Source of the DNA: Prostheceraeus crozeri
Lineage: Eukaryota > Platyhelminthes > Polycladida > Euryleptidae
DNA length: 64,000 nt
Direction: 5' to 3'
Assembly (NCBI GenBank): GCA_907163375.1
Contig: CAJQUW010005703.1
Coordinates: 310,001 to 374,000, forward strand
In this document: piece by piece, positions 34,109-44,829 of the stretch
Layout of the letters: the number at the start of each line of letters is the position of its first letter
Numbering within the stretch: the stretch's first letter is position 1
The notes under the pieces: generated by a model
The model's database searches: none
The model's input: only the letters and a program-made list of their open reading frames with translations
What the model was told of the DNA's origin: nothing
Made by a program: the position numbers and the translations under genes

Positions 34109-35028
34109 GTAAAAGTCTCTTCATGAAAGTGTCAGTTCATGAAGTTAGCACACTTTTAGGCTAAGTACATGACATTTGTATCGTTGTGAGTGCGATAGAT
34201 GCATAATTCATCCGTCATCTAATTTGAATGAATAGAAAGAAACATAACACAAAAGTTGCAATTATGTGAATTAATATGAGCAATAATTTCCTCAAAGTAT
34301 CAATCTCAAAATGGACACTCAAGCGGCGATGCCCGCCTTTATAAATCATCTGAGACGGTTAGAAAGTTTGTGAAGAAATTGATACTTTGATTCAGAACAC
34401 ATCTCCATGCCAACATAGATCGCTTGACATTGTGAGGGCAGTTCTGTCTCAGTCTTTCTGATTCAGAGGATATGATACTCAGCATGAGGCGCTCACCAAC
34501 CTTATTGAGACAAAGAATTCGCCGAGAGCAGTCTACTCTAAAGGGTAGCAAAGTCATCGAAAAATTCAGAATATTGCGTTACATGATGAATTATCAAAAT
34601 ACCGCAAGGCATTCGATGAAGTGAAATGTTTGCAATTTTTTGAAGTTCGTCCTTATCTTTATTACTTTAATTCTCATTGCTCTGATAAGTGATTATTTCA
34701 TGTACATTGAATAAATAGCTCTAAAGTTCAGTGGATGAAATATGAGATCAAACATTTGTTTTTTAAATGCACTTTTTAATGCTCTTTAAAAAGTAAGCAA
34801 AAGTTCTGCAGTTGATTCGAGTTTATCGTTTCTCAATACTTAAACTGGCTTTAACTAGTCTGTAACTGCAATTTTTGTCCTTTGAACTGAATCTGATAAT
34901 AGGAGACATAGATTCCTACTTTTCGTTTTGTTTTAGTGAGCCTAGAATGGACGATAGCGGTTTGTTGAAGGTGATTTCAACCGCTCGTCTATTCGCCGAT
35001 TGCTAGATCTTTAGAAGAAGCATATCCC
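34109..35028. other. unassigned DNA with one repeat remnant
   Basis: 34935-35015 is a relative of 1467-1555 (TAGCGGTTTGTTGAAGGTGA, TTGCTAGATCTTTAGAAG). Otherwise nothing. Confidence 0.4.
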
Positions 35029-35542
35029 CAGGATTAGATTGCTTAAGCGTGTCACTTTGCAAGAAGTGCAAACTGATTCAAAACGATAGTACATGCAGGA
35101 ACTTACTAAGTGGGCAAAAAGAAATTTTCAATGCCTTACAGAGATAGGAAAAATAGTCGTGCGTCGCTTGCGGATTGCTGTGAATTCCCTCAAAATGCTC
35201 CGATCGCCACGATTCCTTCAGATTCGAAGAATTCAGATCATTCGCAAACGTCTTCACGATAATGTTGGGCCCTCCTATCATTATTAAATAAGTCATCAGG
35301 CGCATGAAAAAACGTTCATAAACTTCTCTGTAGAACTTGATATCATCTGTGTCTCTTTCCTGTGTCATCTAGCTGATAACAGTCACTGAAATTTCGCACA
35401 GTTTGGCGTGTTTAATGTTGAACTGGCTGCCCATTGTTCGATTTCTATGGTATTATGCTAGCAGATTGTGCAGTGTGCGCTACAAGCTTCAATGCTTCCT
35501 TTCTAGTAAAACAGAAGAAGAGACGACCTGTCTAATACTCTG
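35029..35542 (-). mobile_element. hAT-N1 element, complete length
   Basis: From CAGGATTAGATTGCTTAAGC to GACGACCTGTCTAATACTCTG, 514 bases, with all internal blocks of the family and no coding domain. No target duplication visible (CATATCCC against ATTGCGCA), so it is old or rearranged at an edge. Confidence 0.8.
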
Positions 35543-36306
35543 ATTGCGCAAATCACTAAAGCATGTGATAGTTATCACACTTTCAGTTTCGTCGAGACGA
35601 AGCTTCGAGTGGATAGCTACTTTGTTGCTTGACAGCGCGGCGGACACGAATTGGACGGTTTCAGCACGCTGTCATACATTGGGGTTATCGATAGAACGCC
35701 ATCATGAAATACAATACTCTAGATAATATAGTTAGATGTACACCATTTGTAATAGTTCGATTTCTATGGATTAAAAGAAAACAATGTGCCGGCTTGCTAA
35801 TCGCTGAAAGCGATGGTAAAAATCGCAAAGTGATCGCTGTCCTAGTGCTGTCACAATGTTGCTTATAAAAATATTATACATGTTTCAGAATGACTTCATA
35901 TGTAAACATCAACTGTTCTACTTCTGTGTCTATAAACAAACGTTTCCATGCAACGCTGCGATAACAAATTTAACAACCATTTTACATGTAGTGCGAGAAC
36001 TTGTGACATTTTCTTCCTAAATTCGCGCACGAGCCTCTCAGAATTTTTTTATATGTAGATTGTCATTCAACATCAGTAAAACGACAACTCTTAAGTTGCA
36101 CCTCCAGTCGTCTCAAACAAGTTGCAGAGCCTCAAACATCGCAAAATCCCATTTGTCCATATACTTCCGAGTTTCATACACTCAACAACGTAATGATCCA
36201 GCATACTTACGCCCTCATTAATCGAATTCCAAAATAAGTAAATAAATAAAAGATACATTTAAAAACTCAAATTGAGATTTGCTATTTCTATGATTGTGAT
36301 TGTGAT
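35543..36306. other. unassigned DNA
   Basis: Nothing recognised. Confidence 0.4.
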
Positions 36307-36546
36307 TGCTAGTCCGGCAACCAGAACGAGTTTCTGCAGGGAACGAGGCCGAAAGTAAGACTTTCACAGAATGTTGCACACCATATGCCTACTACGACTC
36401 TGCACGTCTGTCGAGTTCTAGTGAATTCCTCTTCTTGTCAGACAGGATCAAAGAAAAACACATGTAAATCCAATGGAAAGCAGATTGAAGATTTTGGCAA
36501 AAATGAAATTTTATATGTTTTCTCTCAGCAACTGAAAAGTATTAAG

Positions 36547-36808
36547 ATAAAGCAAGTATGGCGTGTTGAGGTAGACGCATGTTTCAATTAGTAATTGAGA
36601 AAAAAGACCTATCTGTCGTAAATCGTCTATTGAATTTTCACGACGTGTCGCAGGTCCTGCTGCGTCGTTAGGCAATAGTTACAAGTCTGGCCAGGCAATA
36701 ATAGTCACTTGTAACTATTGCCTGACGACGCAGCGGTACCTGCGACACGTCGTGAAAATTCAATAGACGATTTATGGCAGATAGGTCTATTTTCTTAATT
36801 ACTGATTA
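36547..36808. mobile_element. palindromic MITE inserted in FB1
   Basis: AAAAGTATTAAG occurs just before (36535-36546) and just after (36809-36820); the true duplication within this 12-mer is probably 8-9 bp. Arms 36586-36695 and 36706-36810 are complementary (CACGACGTGTCGCAGG, AATCGTCTATTGAATTTTCA). The left arm carries about 39 extra bases outside the palindrome. Confidence 0.75.
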
Positions 36809-37241
36809 AAAAGTATTAAGTCTAGAGTCAATGTTTTTTACATGGAATGTCTTCAGGTCATTTCCTATTATGTGCATGTGCTTTTATCATGCATCTAATC
36901 GGCAATGTATGTGAGAATGTGGTTGAATATGGATAAAGTTGCTGAAAATATTTGTGTTGCCGACATTAAGAGGCTCACCAAATCTAAATGTGTTTAGCTT
37001 TATAGACAGGGGCGCATGAAGATGAAAGGCAACCTGAAGGCATTCTATGCCAAAAATCATGACTCTGCCTTAGTATTTTTCGTTTGATCAGTGAAAACAT
37101 AGAAAATTTCATTTTAGCCAAAAAATGCAATCTGCGTCCCATTGGATTTGCATGTGTTTTTCTTTGATCCTGTCTGATAAGAAGAGGAACATACTAGAAC
37201 TCGGTAGACGTGCAGATTCGTAGTAGGCATGGGGTGTACAT

Positions 37242-37944
37242 TAGACCCCTGCGTCGATATATCTTTCATCGGCGGCGGCGTTTTCGGCGCGCTGATAAAT
37301 TCTAATCGTCGAAGGCGTCCGCTTCGACGAAACAATTGGCAGAGGCTTTTATCGGCGTACATCTGTTGAGTTCATGAGAATAGAAGTTGAATCTCTCCCT
37401 AGTATCTAAGTATAGGTATATTCTTCGCTATCCTTCGCTTAATCGAAAGCAACGGATAGTCTAAATCCGGCACATCTAACACCTAGTCGGCACTAAGGTT
37501 CTTAATTAAGGGTTCTTAAACTAAGGGTTCTTAATTAAACAACAATTGTGATTTTTGTGTAATTAACAGAAATGCGACACACTTATATAAAGCTGAGTAA
37601 CCGATGAATTATTTGCATATCATCACGGCTTCATTACTGTACAGTACACGTAATATACATGTACATCCTACACTTGAATTCTAGCAAAGTGAAAATGTTA
37701 TAGCTTTGACCGATCGATGCCCATACAAGCTTTTTCACCGACAACTTTGTTCCTGTCAGAATGTAGGGCTACTCTCTTGGTTATACCCAAGTAGAAAGTA
37801 TATTTGGATTTTTCCTCAGGACCAAACGATATGTTCCTAAGTTCCAGTCAGAAATGCAGTGGAGACAGTTAATCCATAGAATAAACCGAAAAATGTCTCC
37901 GCCGGAGCGACGCCGATTAAAATTTGCGGCGGCGCAAGGGTCTG
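37242..37944. mobile_element. hAT-N4 element with 8-bp target duplication
   Basis: GTGTACAT flanks it exactly (37234-37241 and 37945-37952). Ends are TAGACCCCTGCG and, read inward from the right, CAGACCCTTGCG. The terminal ~100 bases are unusually GC- and CpG-rich (GGCGGCGGCGTTTTCGGCGC; GGAGCGACGCCGATTAAAAT) while the core is AT-rich. 703 bases, no coding domain. Confidence 0.92.
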
Positions 37945-38019
37945 GTGTACATCATTCTATGAAAGTCTCATTATCGGCCTCGTTCCCTGCAGAAACTCGC
38001 TCTGGCTGCCGGACTATGC

Positions 38020-38689
38020 ACTTTTAACGCAGAATTTTCCATCATCAGGGCATCTTGTTACAGCTAAAACTAATGGCCTGCTGAGCCAAAATTCATTGAT
38101 ATTTATTTCGGATATCCACTGCATCCTCTTATTTATTCGTTCGTATGCTTCAAAATATCCCGTGTCAGAAGCTCAACAATCGAATTAATCTCCAAGACTT
38201 CATTCAACCTTGAGGCATTTTTGCTGTCTCGTTATTGCACATTTGAAATTCACAACAAGGACTTACTCAGAATACTTGACCCGTTGGGACAAAATTTCCA
38301 TAATCTTATTCACGTCTTCAAATTCGACCCTTTCAACCCAGCAAGTGACCCACCTTGTAGACACAAAGGATTATAAAACGTTGATGAAAAAACCTGAATA
38401 GTGTGAAGAACGCATCAACGAGATTCTCATAGGAATAGCTTGGAACAGCTTACAACGCAGAATGAAGTGACAATCTATTCAGAATATGAAACGGATAATG
38501 AATAGAGTTTGAACCAATTTGTCTAATGACGATCTTGTCTTCACGCAATGATAGAGAACTTGAAGAAAAGAAAGAGATTATAAGGAAATCGATGTGAACA
38601 AGTCTCCGAATTCTGTGCACTTTATAAGGTTGGATGAAGAGATTTTCAATGAAATTTTAAAAGGCTGCAATGTCTATTCGTGTCTGTCT
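38020..38689. other. unassigned DNA
   Basis: Nothing recognised. Confidence 0.4.
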
Positions 38690-38719
38690 TTGACCTGGAG
38701 CATTTTAATCTTTTAGTCC
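38690..38719 (-). mobile_element. SINE-1 copy c, 3' tail piece
   Basis: GGAGCATTTTAATCTTTTAG then TCC is the far side of the SINE at 39964-40071, cut off by the hAT-N2 insertion. It matches the ACTAAAAGATCACAACG tail of copy a in reverse. Confidence 0.65.
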
Positions 38720-39963
38720 CACAGAATTAAATATTTTGTTTATCTGCTTCGATTTGCTAGAAGTGTGATTAATACGAAATTGACGGCACATCGATGGGTA
38801 CTCCTGGGTTATCTCCCACCCCCCACGTGTTCAAATTTGTCTAAAATCCGTAGAAATGAATCAATCGTTACAAAACTTTAAGTGCACGTGAGTGAGGATA
38901 TTTTCTACCCGCATACCAAAACTTGTCCAAATTGGACAAGTACTATGTCAATTAGGGGCGATAACTTTAAGTGAAGCGTTGCTGCAACTTAATCTGACTT
39001 CTTCTGACCTCATCGTCTGAGCAGAAAGCACTTGAAGTTAACAAAGTCATTTCCCGACAACTGAAATGATGATGACCAAGCCATATTCCTTACACTAACA
39101 TTTTCAACTTAGTTAAGGTGTGGCAAGGTACTGGTAGTGGGAAGATTTCAAATAACAGTGAATGAGACGAAGAGGGACAACAATGCACACACGAGTGGCA
39201 ATAGTGCGTCGAACAGACGAGGTCAGATTAAGCAGCTGACATCGCTACACTTCACGCTATCGTCTCTAATGCAAAAAGTACTTGTCCGATCTGCGTGAAA
39301 TTTTGCATGTGGGTAGAAAATATGCTTAATTACGTGTACCTGAAGTTTGGTGACGATTGATACATTTTTTCAGATGCTAGACAAATTTGAAAACGTATAG
39401 AGAGATAACCCATAAGTACCCATCGAGGAACCTATTAAGTAGGCAAAAAGAAATTCATAATACATCTACCTTACAGAGGAAAAAAGTCTTGCGTCGCTTG
39501 CCAGCAATGTGAGTTCCAGCAAAGTGCTTCGATTGCCACAATTCCTTTAGATTCGAAAAATTCAGATCATTGCGCACAAGTTTTCTCCATAATGTTGGCC
39601 CTTCCGATCTTTATTAAAAAAAGTAGCAGGCGTACGAAAATTAGTTCACCTGATGATTTCACATCCTCTCCTCGGCATTGCTCACTGTATAGTGCATACA
39701 CTGAATCGATTACTAACCAAAAAAGCGATGTGTGTTTTGGTGTGTGCGAAGTGATATCACAGCACGCACGCATCTCTCACTGGCTCTGGTTCCTCTGCAG
39801 ATAGCTTATTGTTTGCCATTTCCAATAGCAAGCGATACACGAATTATCCATTCGAGAAGGAGCAAGTTGACTAATTCTGTGATGTGCCATTTCGATATTA
39901 AGGCTATATACAATTCTTCCTTTCTAGGAAACCGAAGCGCGCGCAGATGAATCTAATTCTGTG
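38720..39963 (+). mobile_element. hAT-N2 element with 8-bp duplication, inserted in a SINE
   Basis: Starts CACAGAATTAAATATTTTGT and ends GATGAATCTAATTCTGTG. TTTAGTCC flanks it at 38712-38719 and 39964-39971. The flanking SINE-1 sequence rejoins across the insertion. Carries a 628-bp element at 38795-39422; without it the length is about 610, as for the 26512 copy. Confidence 0.93.
38795..39422. mobile_element. long-inverted-repeat element nested in hAT-N2
   Basis: Ends TGGGTACTCCTGGGTTATCT and, inward from the right, TGGGTACTTATGGGTTATCT. The arms remain alignable for about 230 bases (GTTCAAATTTGTCTA, ATCAATCGT, TATTTTCTACCC, GGACAAGTACT). TCGA occurs once in the uninterrupted 26512 copy (CACATCGAGGAACC) and on both sides here, so the target duplication is TCGA, or ATCGA if the ends are read one base shorter. 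Superfamily not assigned; no coding domain. Confidence 0.85.
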
Positions 39964-40071
39964 TTTAGTCCGGAAGCCCTTCCTGGCGACTTCCAATGAC
40001 ACTGTCGAGGCTCGACTTCTAGACCAAGAGATCGCTAGGCCAAGGACTTATAATCACTGTGTCACGAAGTG
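39964..40071 (-). mobile_element. SINE-1 copy c, main part
   Basis: In reverse, CACAGTGATTATAAGTCCTT, GGCCTAGCGATCTCTTGGTC and GTCGCCAGGAAGGGCTTCCG give the tRNA-like head and the conserved body. Its tail lies on the other side of the hAT-N2 insertion. Confidence 0.75.
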
Positions 40072-40410
40072 ATATTCATTGAAACTTTGAAAATAGAGTC
40101 GAAAATGCAAGACAATGAATGATAACAAGGTTCCTAATTCAATGCACTTTCTTCTTCTAGTGCTGGTTTAGTTACATTGATGTTTCACGTTCATAATGAA
40201 ATAAAAGGATGATCAGTAATCGAAAGTGCTCAATTGCGTTTATTATTAAAGGAAAATGCGGATGTAGTGAAACACATCACGAAAGAACAAAAGAATGAAG
40301 TACCAGACAAAATGAAATGAGACGTTGCATCCCAAATTCCTCGAGATATTGAACCAGATTCTGGATATCAGTCAACCTCAGACTCCAGAAATCTACCGAT
40401 GACCAAAGAG
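40072..40410. other. unassigned DNA
   Basis: Nothing recognised. Confidence 0.4.
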
Positions 40411-40800
40411 TTTCTCTAATTGAGCGCAAACTGCGCGTAATTACACATGACCCTAAACATCCGTGGCTATGCGTGACATTGCTGGAACAAATGTCGGCAG
40501 TCCTGTTAACCAGACTTTGTGTCTCATGTGTCTGCATGTATCAGAGACTAAACAATGTGACAGGACCACAATTTCATGCTCAGGGAAGACATAACATGTA
40601 TAAGCGGTTCATCCGTGGTTCAAGCGGCAACGACAACCGTAAACGGCGAGTAAATCATAAACACTCACCAGCGCGTATTCATAAACATTCCCCATGTTTT
40701 AACAGCATCAGATCAAGTGATTTCTGACTCTTAGTGCAGCGCGGATGTTCGCACAGAGAAGAATAGAATGTCTTTAACCACGGATGTTTGGGGTGTTCCC
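40411..40800 (-). repeat. deletion derivative of the 46265 inverted-repeat element
   Basis: ACATGACCCTAAACATCCGT, TGTCGGCAG and GTGACAGGACC match the right part of 46265-48034, and GCGGTTCATCCGTGGTTCAA to ACTCTTAGTGCAGCG match its left part, inverted relative to that copy. Almost all of the interior, and the outermost ~30 bases of each end, are missing. Confidence 0.75.
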
Positions 40801-41332
40801 TAATTTTTGGAATTGCAATTAACAAATAAGTTCATCTATCATCACTTAAAATACACAACTGGTAGATTGTCTAGTTAGTGCGCTTGCAATAATTTATCAA
40901 CTCTCCTTTTTGCAAACACAATGTAAATGGGATAATTAAATATTGAGTTGCATCCTCAGTAGAAAAATGGAAGCGACATGAATAGCTGCCATTTTGTTCA
41001 ATATCAGGAATCATCAGCAGGCTTAGTTCACATCCCTCAACATGGACACAACTCCCTATTTAAAGTTGCTGCCTATTTTGATGGTTTGCAAGGTCAGAGG
41101 GAATTCGGCCACCTGGATCACATGCATGTAAAACACATATAGATGGCAAGTTGGATGATCATGGTGGGAATATTCATGGAATGATTGATATAAATGTGGT
41201 ACTTCATTCATATTTAAAAGTTAAAAAAGTCTTTCAAAATAGACTGCTTGGTTTTCAGAGGTCCATCTTTTGATTCTCTTATTAGTTGCGAATAGTGTCT
41301 TGCTTTAGGAGGTGACTCATCTCGCTTTATGT
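40801..41332. other. unassigned DNA
   Basis: Nothing recognised. Confidence 0.4.
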
Positions 41333-41474
41333 GGCACAAAAATCGCACTCATTTTCACTCACGAGTACACCTGTCAACGGCTCTATCATTGAGTTAGATC
41401 AGTCACGTGAGCAATTTCATTGCTTTTCATTGGTTCTTCATGCCCCGACTTAGTTCTCCCGGATGTGCTGCGAC
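41333..41474 (+). repeat. rep-T fragment
   Basis: GGTTCTTCATGCCCCGACTT, ATTTTCACTCACGAG and CCCGGATGTG match the repeats at 57491 and (inverted) 54239. Confidence 0.65.
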
Positions 41475-42058
41475 CACAGAATTAGACAGGTCGTCTCTTC
41501 TTCCGTTTGACTAGAAGGGAAGCATTGGAACATGTAGCCACAGAATTAGACAGGTCTTTTCTTCTGTTTGACTAGAAAGGAAACATTGGAACATGTAACG
41601 TTAATGAAATTGCACAATCTGCTGACATAGTACCATACAATCGAACAATGAGCAGCCAGTTCAACATTATACACGTCAAATTGTGCGATGTTTCAGTGAC
41701 TGTTATCAACCGAATCAAACAGCAAAGAGACACAGTCGATGTGAAGTTCTACAGGGAAGTTTGTGAGCATTTTTTCGTGAGCCTGCCATCGTTTTTTCAT
41801 GATGATCGGTAGGGCCCAACATTATCGAGAAACCTTTTGCGCAATGATCTGAACTCTTCGAATCTGAAGGAATCGTGGCGATCGGAGCATTTTGAAGGAA
41901 TTCACAGCAATCCGCAAACGGCGTACGACTATTTTTCCTATCTCTGTAAGGCATTGTAAAATTCTTTCTGCCCTCTTAGTAAGTTCCTGCATGTGCCATC
42001 GTTTTGAATCAGTTTGTACTTCTAGCAAAGTGACACGCTTCAACAATATGATTCCGTG
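41475..42058 (+). mobile_element. hAT-N1 element with a duplicated left end
   Basis: A 64-base left end (from CACAGAATTAGACAGGTCG at 41475) is followed by a second start at 41539 that runs through the whole family to CAATATGATTCCGTG. CATGTAGC and GCTGTAGT beside the second copy share TGTAG, possibly an eroded duplication. Non-coding. Confidence 0.75.
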
Positions 42059-42817
42059 GCTGTAGTCCTTTAAAATGGCAGTCTCTGATTTCTTTGGGAT
42101 CACAATTCAATCGCATGCTTCATTGACCTTCTGCCACGCTCCTTGGCTTTGCAGGAGAATGTGACAACGTGACAATGCGAGAGCAGAAATCAATGATTTG
42201 AATGAAACATTTCACTGGCATTCGTTACAATGATCGAAACTAAAGCTGAATAAAAAAATGACAACTTAACTAGCATCCATCAAAATATATCTGAAACCAA
42301 TTATGTCACTTGTTCAATGTGTTATTTTTTTGCGTCAATATATAGAAATTCTCTACAACATTTTCTCTAATGAATGGATCTTACTGCATAGGTCTGTCTG
42401 GATTATAGAATTCTCTCAATTGGCTTAGCATCCTGTGAAGATAATTATTCAGTCAAGTAATCCCTATGGAATATCGGTCGGTACATACAGAAACGAGAGT
42501 GAGTTTCAGATATATCAGAATAGATATTTCTTCCTCAGAACTTTACAGACTGGCGCCGAAATGATATTTGTCAGTGCTTTAGTGCGATTTCAAAAGAATG
42601 TGACAAAAATGTTGATTACTGGAAATGCAAAATTTCATACCGTCAAGATTTCACGACTTAAAGGAATAACAAATAACTCCATTGCAGATTGCATGCACAT
42701 CTGCATTGAATCGACACTGCACAATGATAGTGACTAGAACGGGCATAGCAATTGAAAGCAATGCTACGTAACAGCTGAAATCACCTTTAACAAACAGCTA
42801 GCTCACGGTGGGTTTGA
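42059..42817. other. unassigned DNA
   Basis: A 100-codon plus-strand frame at 42435-42737 has no recognisable domain. 42765-42803 is an inverted scrap of the repeat at 1467 and 34935. Confidence 0.4.
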
Positions 42818-42825
42818 ATTCGATT

Positions 42826-43234
42826 CATAGAGTAAGTATATTTAGGTAGAGTGGTAACTCAGCATTTATTAAATCTCCAATGTGTATACACTTTCGATTT
42901 TATTAAATGAACTCGAGGGGGATACAGGTGGAATAAGGTCTCGCTTTTTTCATGAATACTGTCATTATAATACAATTCATGAAATTCCCTTGATAATGAG
43001 CTTGATTTCCGCTTTGATAGGATGCTTATTAGCTAATATTCATTCCTTTTGATATCCAACTTGTTTCATTCTACTTATTTAGGAGAGTTATCTCGGAAGT
43101 ATATAAATTGGGAAATTTTGACTTTTTTCAGAAGTGCTCAAATAATTTTTTGGACAACGGGAACGTAATCTCTGCAAAAAAACTAAATCTTTTGATATAA
43201 AATTTTTACTCTACCTATATATCCCTATTCTATG
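42826..43234. mobile_element. hAT-N3 element, short form, exact 8-bp duplication
   Basis: ATTCGATT flanks it at 42818-42825 and 43235-43242. Ends CATAGAGTAAGTATATTTAG and, inward from the right, CATAGAATAGGGATATATAG. At 409 bases it is an internal deletion of the ~800-bp form. This copy fixes the family as hAT-like. Confidence 0.93.
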
Positions 43235-43245
43235 ATTCGATTATC

Positions 43246-43560
43246 ACCTAAAAAATTCTCCAGTAAAACTGGTTGCAGTTTCTGGTCATGCTTAGTCCAA
43301 TTTGTCGAGAAATGTCAATTTTGAAAAAATTCATCGAGCTTTTTTCGAGAAAATTCAAATTTTTAATTTTTTGAGTAGTATGAAAAAAATGCATTTATAA
43401 TTTTTTTCATAAAAAATTCGCCACAGAAGCTGTTTGCATTTTTTGAACATACCATGTAAGTAAACTTGAGAAATATCAATCCTACAAATTTTCATCGAGC
43501 TGTTCCCGGGAAAATTCTATTTCTGAATCCTTTACACGAGAAATTCTATTAATTTTTGAA
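43246..43560. repeat. degenerate ~160-bp tandem duplication
   Basis: Two diverged copies: AAAAAATTCTCCAGTAAAAC against AAAAAATTCGCCACAGAAGC, and AAAAAATTCATCGAGCT against AAATTTTCATCGAGCT. Confidence 0.55.
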
Positions 43561-44170
43561 TTTCTAACCAAGAATATTTTCTAAGCATTTTATTTCTCTG
43601 GTTGCAATTGATTGCAATTGTCATAACATGACTTGCTTGATATTCTAAGCTACTGGTTTGATCATTTCATGATTTTTTTAAGAAAGGGAGATGATTAAGA
43701 AGCTCGAAGAGAGCAGAAACTACTGCTTATTTCATTCAACTTTAACTTGCTTGCAATCAACCAGGATTTCATGTCCTGCATGCACATTGTCTATGTGTGG
43801 ATGTAGGTGTCAATTATTAACAGTAGAATATACCGTCACATCAAAAAGTTAAAAAACTACATTATCTGCGAAAATATCGAATTGAACACCATAAAAAGAG
43901 GTCTTATCCGTGTCCCTCTAACTAAGACCAATCAAGAGGTTGGATCTCTATGGTTAGGGGTTACCGGCGTTTATTTACAATCACCTGCTTTTAATTTATT
44001 GAAATGTGCGATTTTCCATTTACTAGATTTTTCCAAATTGAATAACAGAATAATTACCAGGCATATAAGCTTTACATAAAATTATCAATTAGAGCTGAAA
44101 GCTAAACTAGCATTCTTCTTGCTTCATTCATTACAGATTTATTGATTCCCAACTGGGCGTGATATTTTCA
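43561..44170. other. unassigned DNA
   Basis: A 90-codon plus-strand frame at 43807-44079 is unidentified; otherwise nothing. Confidence 0.4.
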
Positions 44171-44452
44171 CCTACACTGTAAACTGTGCAATACCAAAGC
44201 TACTTACGAAACCGATGTACAAAACGAGAATAACAAAATGTACGAAAGCACTATTGTTTGTGCTCACACACACTACGGAGGCGATTGCCTTTCCTATGGG
44301 TTGATAAAGATAATCCAATAGGAAAGCCAATCGCTTTCGTAGTGTATGAGCACGAACAATGGTGCTTTCGTACATTTTGTTATTCTCGTTTTGTACATCG
44401 GTTTCGTAGTCAAAATCAGTCAGCTTTCGTACTCTACAGTTTAAAGTGTAGT
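44171..44452. mobile_element. palindromic MITE, TA-flanked (Tc1/mariner type)
   Basis: Arms with TACGAAACCGATGTACAAAA, GAGAATAACAAAATGTACGA and their complements around a short centre; the inner arms have diverged. Outer ends TACACTGTAAACTG and, inward from the right, TACACTTTAAACTG begin with TA, consistent with a Tc1/mariner target. A half copy is at 21759-21930. Confidence 0.8.
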
Positions 44453-44672
44453 GTCAGATGTGATTCTATTTTGAAGGTGAATTAGTTTCGTCTTAAATAG
44501 CTTGAAGCGCTAAAAATATTTCATGACTTTATTGGTGATTAAAAGAGCAAGTATCCGAGCCTTTGCGAGCCGGCTTGCATATCGAAAACGGTAAAAACTA
44601 TGCGATGAGATCACGAGGATGACATGATTAATGTAATGTCAGTGCGAACGTAACGCGGCTAATACATTGAAG

Positions 44673-44829
44673 GTCCATTCACATCCGACGCGACGCAGCT
44701 CTTCCTCACGCGTCAGAATTTTCATTCAGATCCTTAACAAACCTATGGGCTGTCCACACCGGTCCCATGTCGCTGTGTTAACAGTCCCATAGGTTTATTG
44801 AGGTTCTGTGATGCGCGATGTGAATGGAC
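44673..44829. mobile_element. 157-bp MITE
   Basis: GTCCATTCACATCCGACGCG at the left and, inward from the right, GTCCATTCACATCGCGCATC. A second inverted pair (AAACCTATGGGCTGT, ACAGTCCCATAGGTTT) lies inside. No clear target duplication. Confidence 0.8.

Larger units (their letters stand above)
36310..38016. mobile_element. FB1 foldback element with TGC target duplication, carrying two inserts
   Basis: Begins TAGTCCGGCAACCAGAACGA and ends CTCGCTCTGGCTGCCGGACT+A, flanked by TGC at 36307-36309 and 38017-38019. The arms are long inverted repeats (GAACGAGGCCGAAAGTAAGA against ATTATCGGCCTCGTTC; CCTCTTCTTGTCAGACAGGA against CCTGTCTGATAAGAAGAGG). Without its two insertions it would be about 730 bases, like the copy at 51537. 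Non-coding. Confidence 0.85.
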
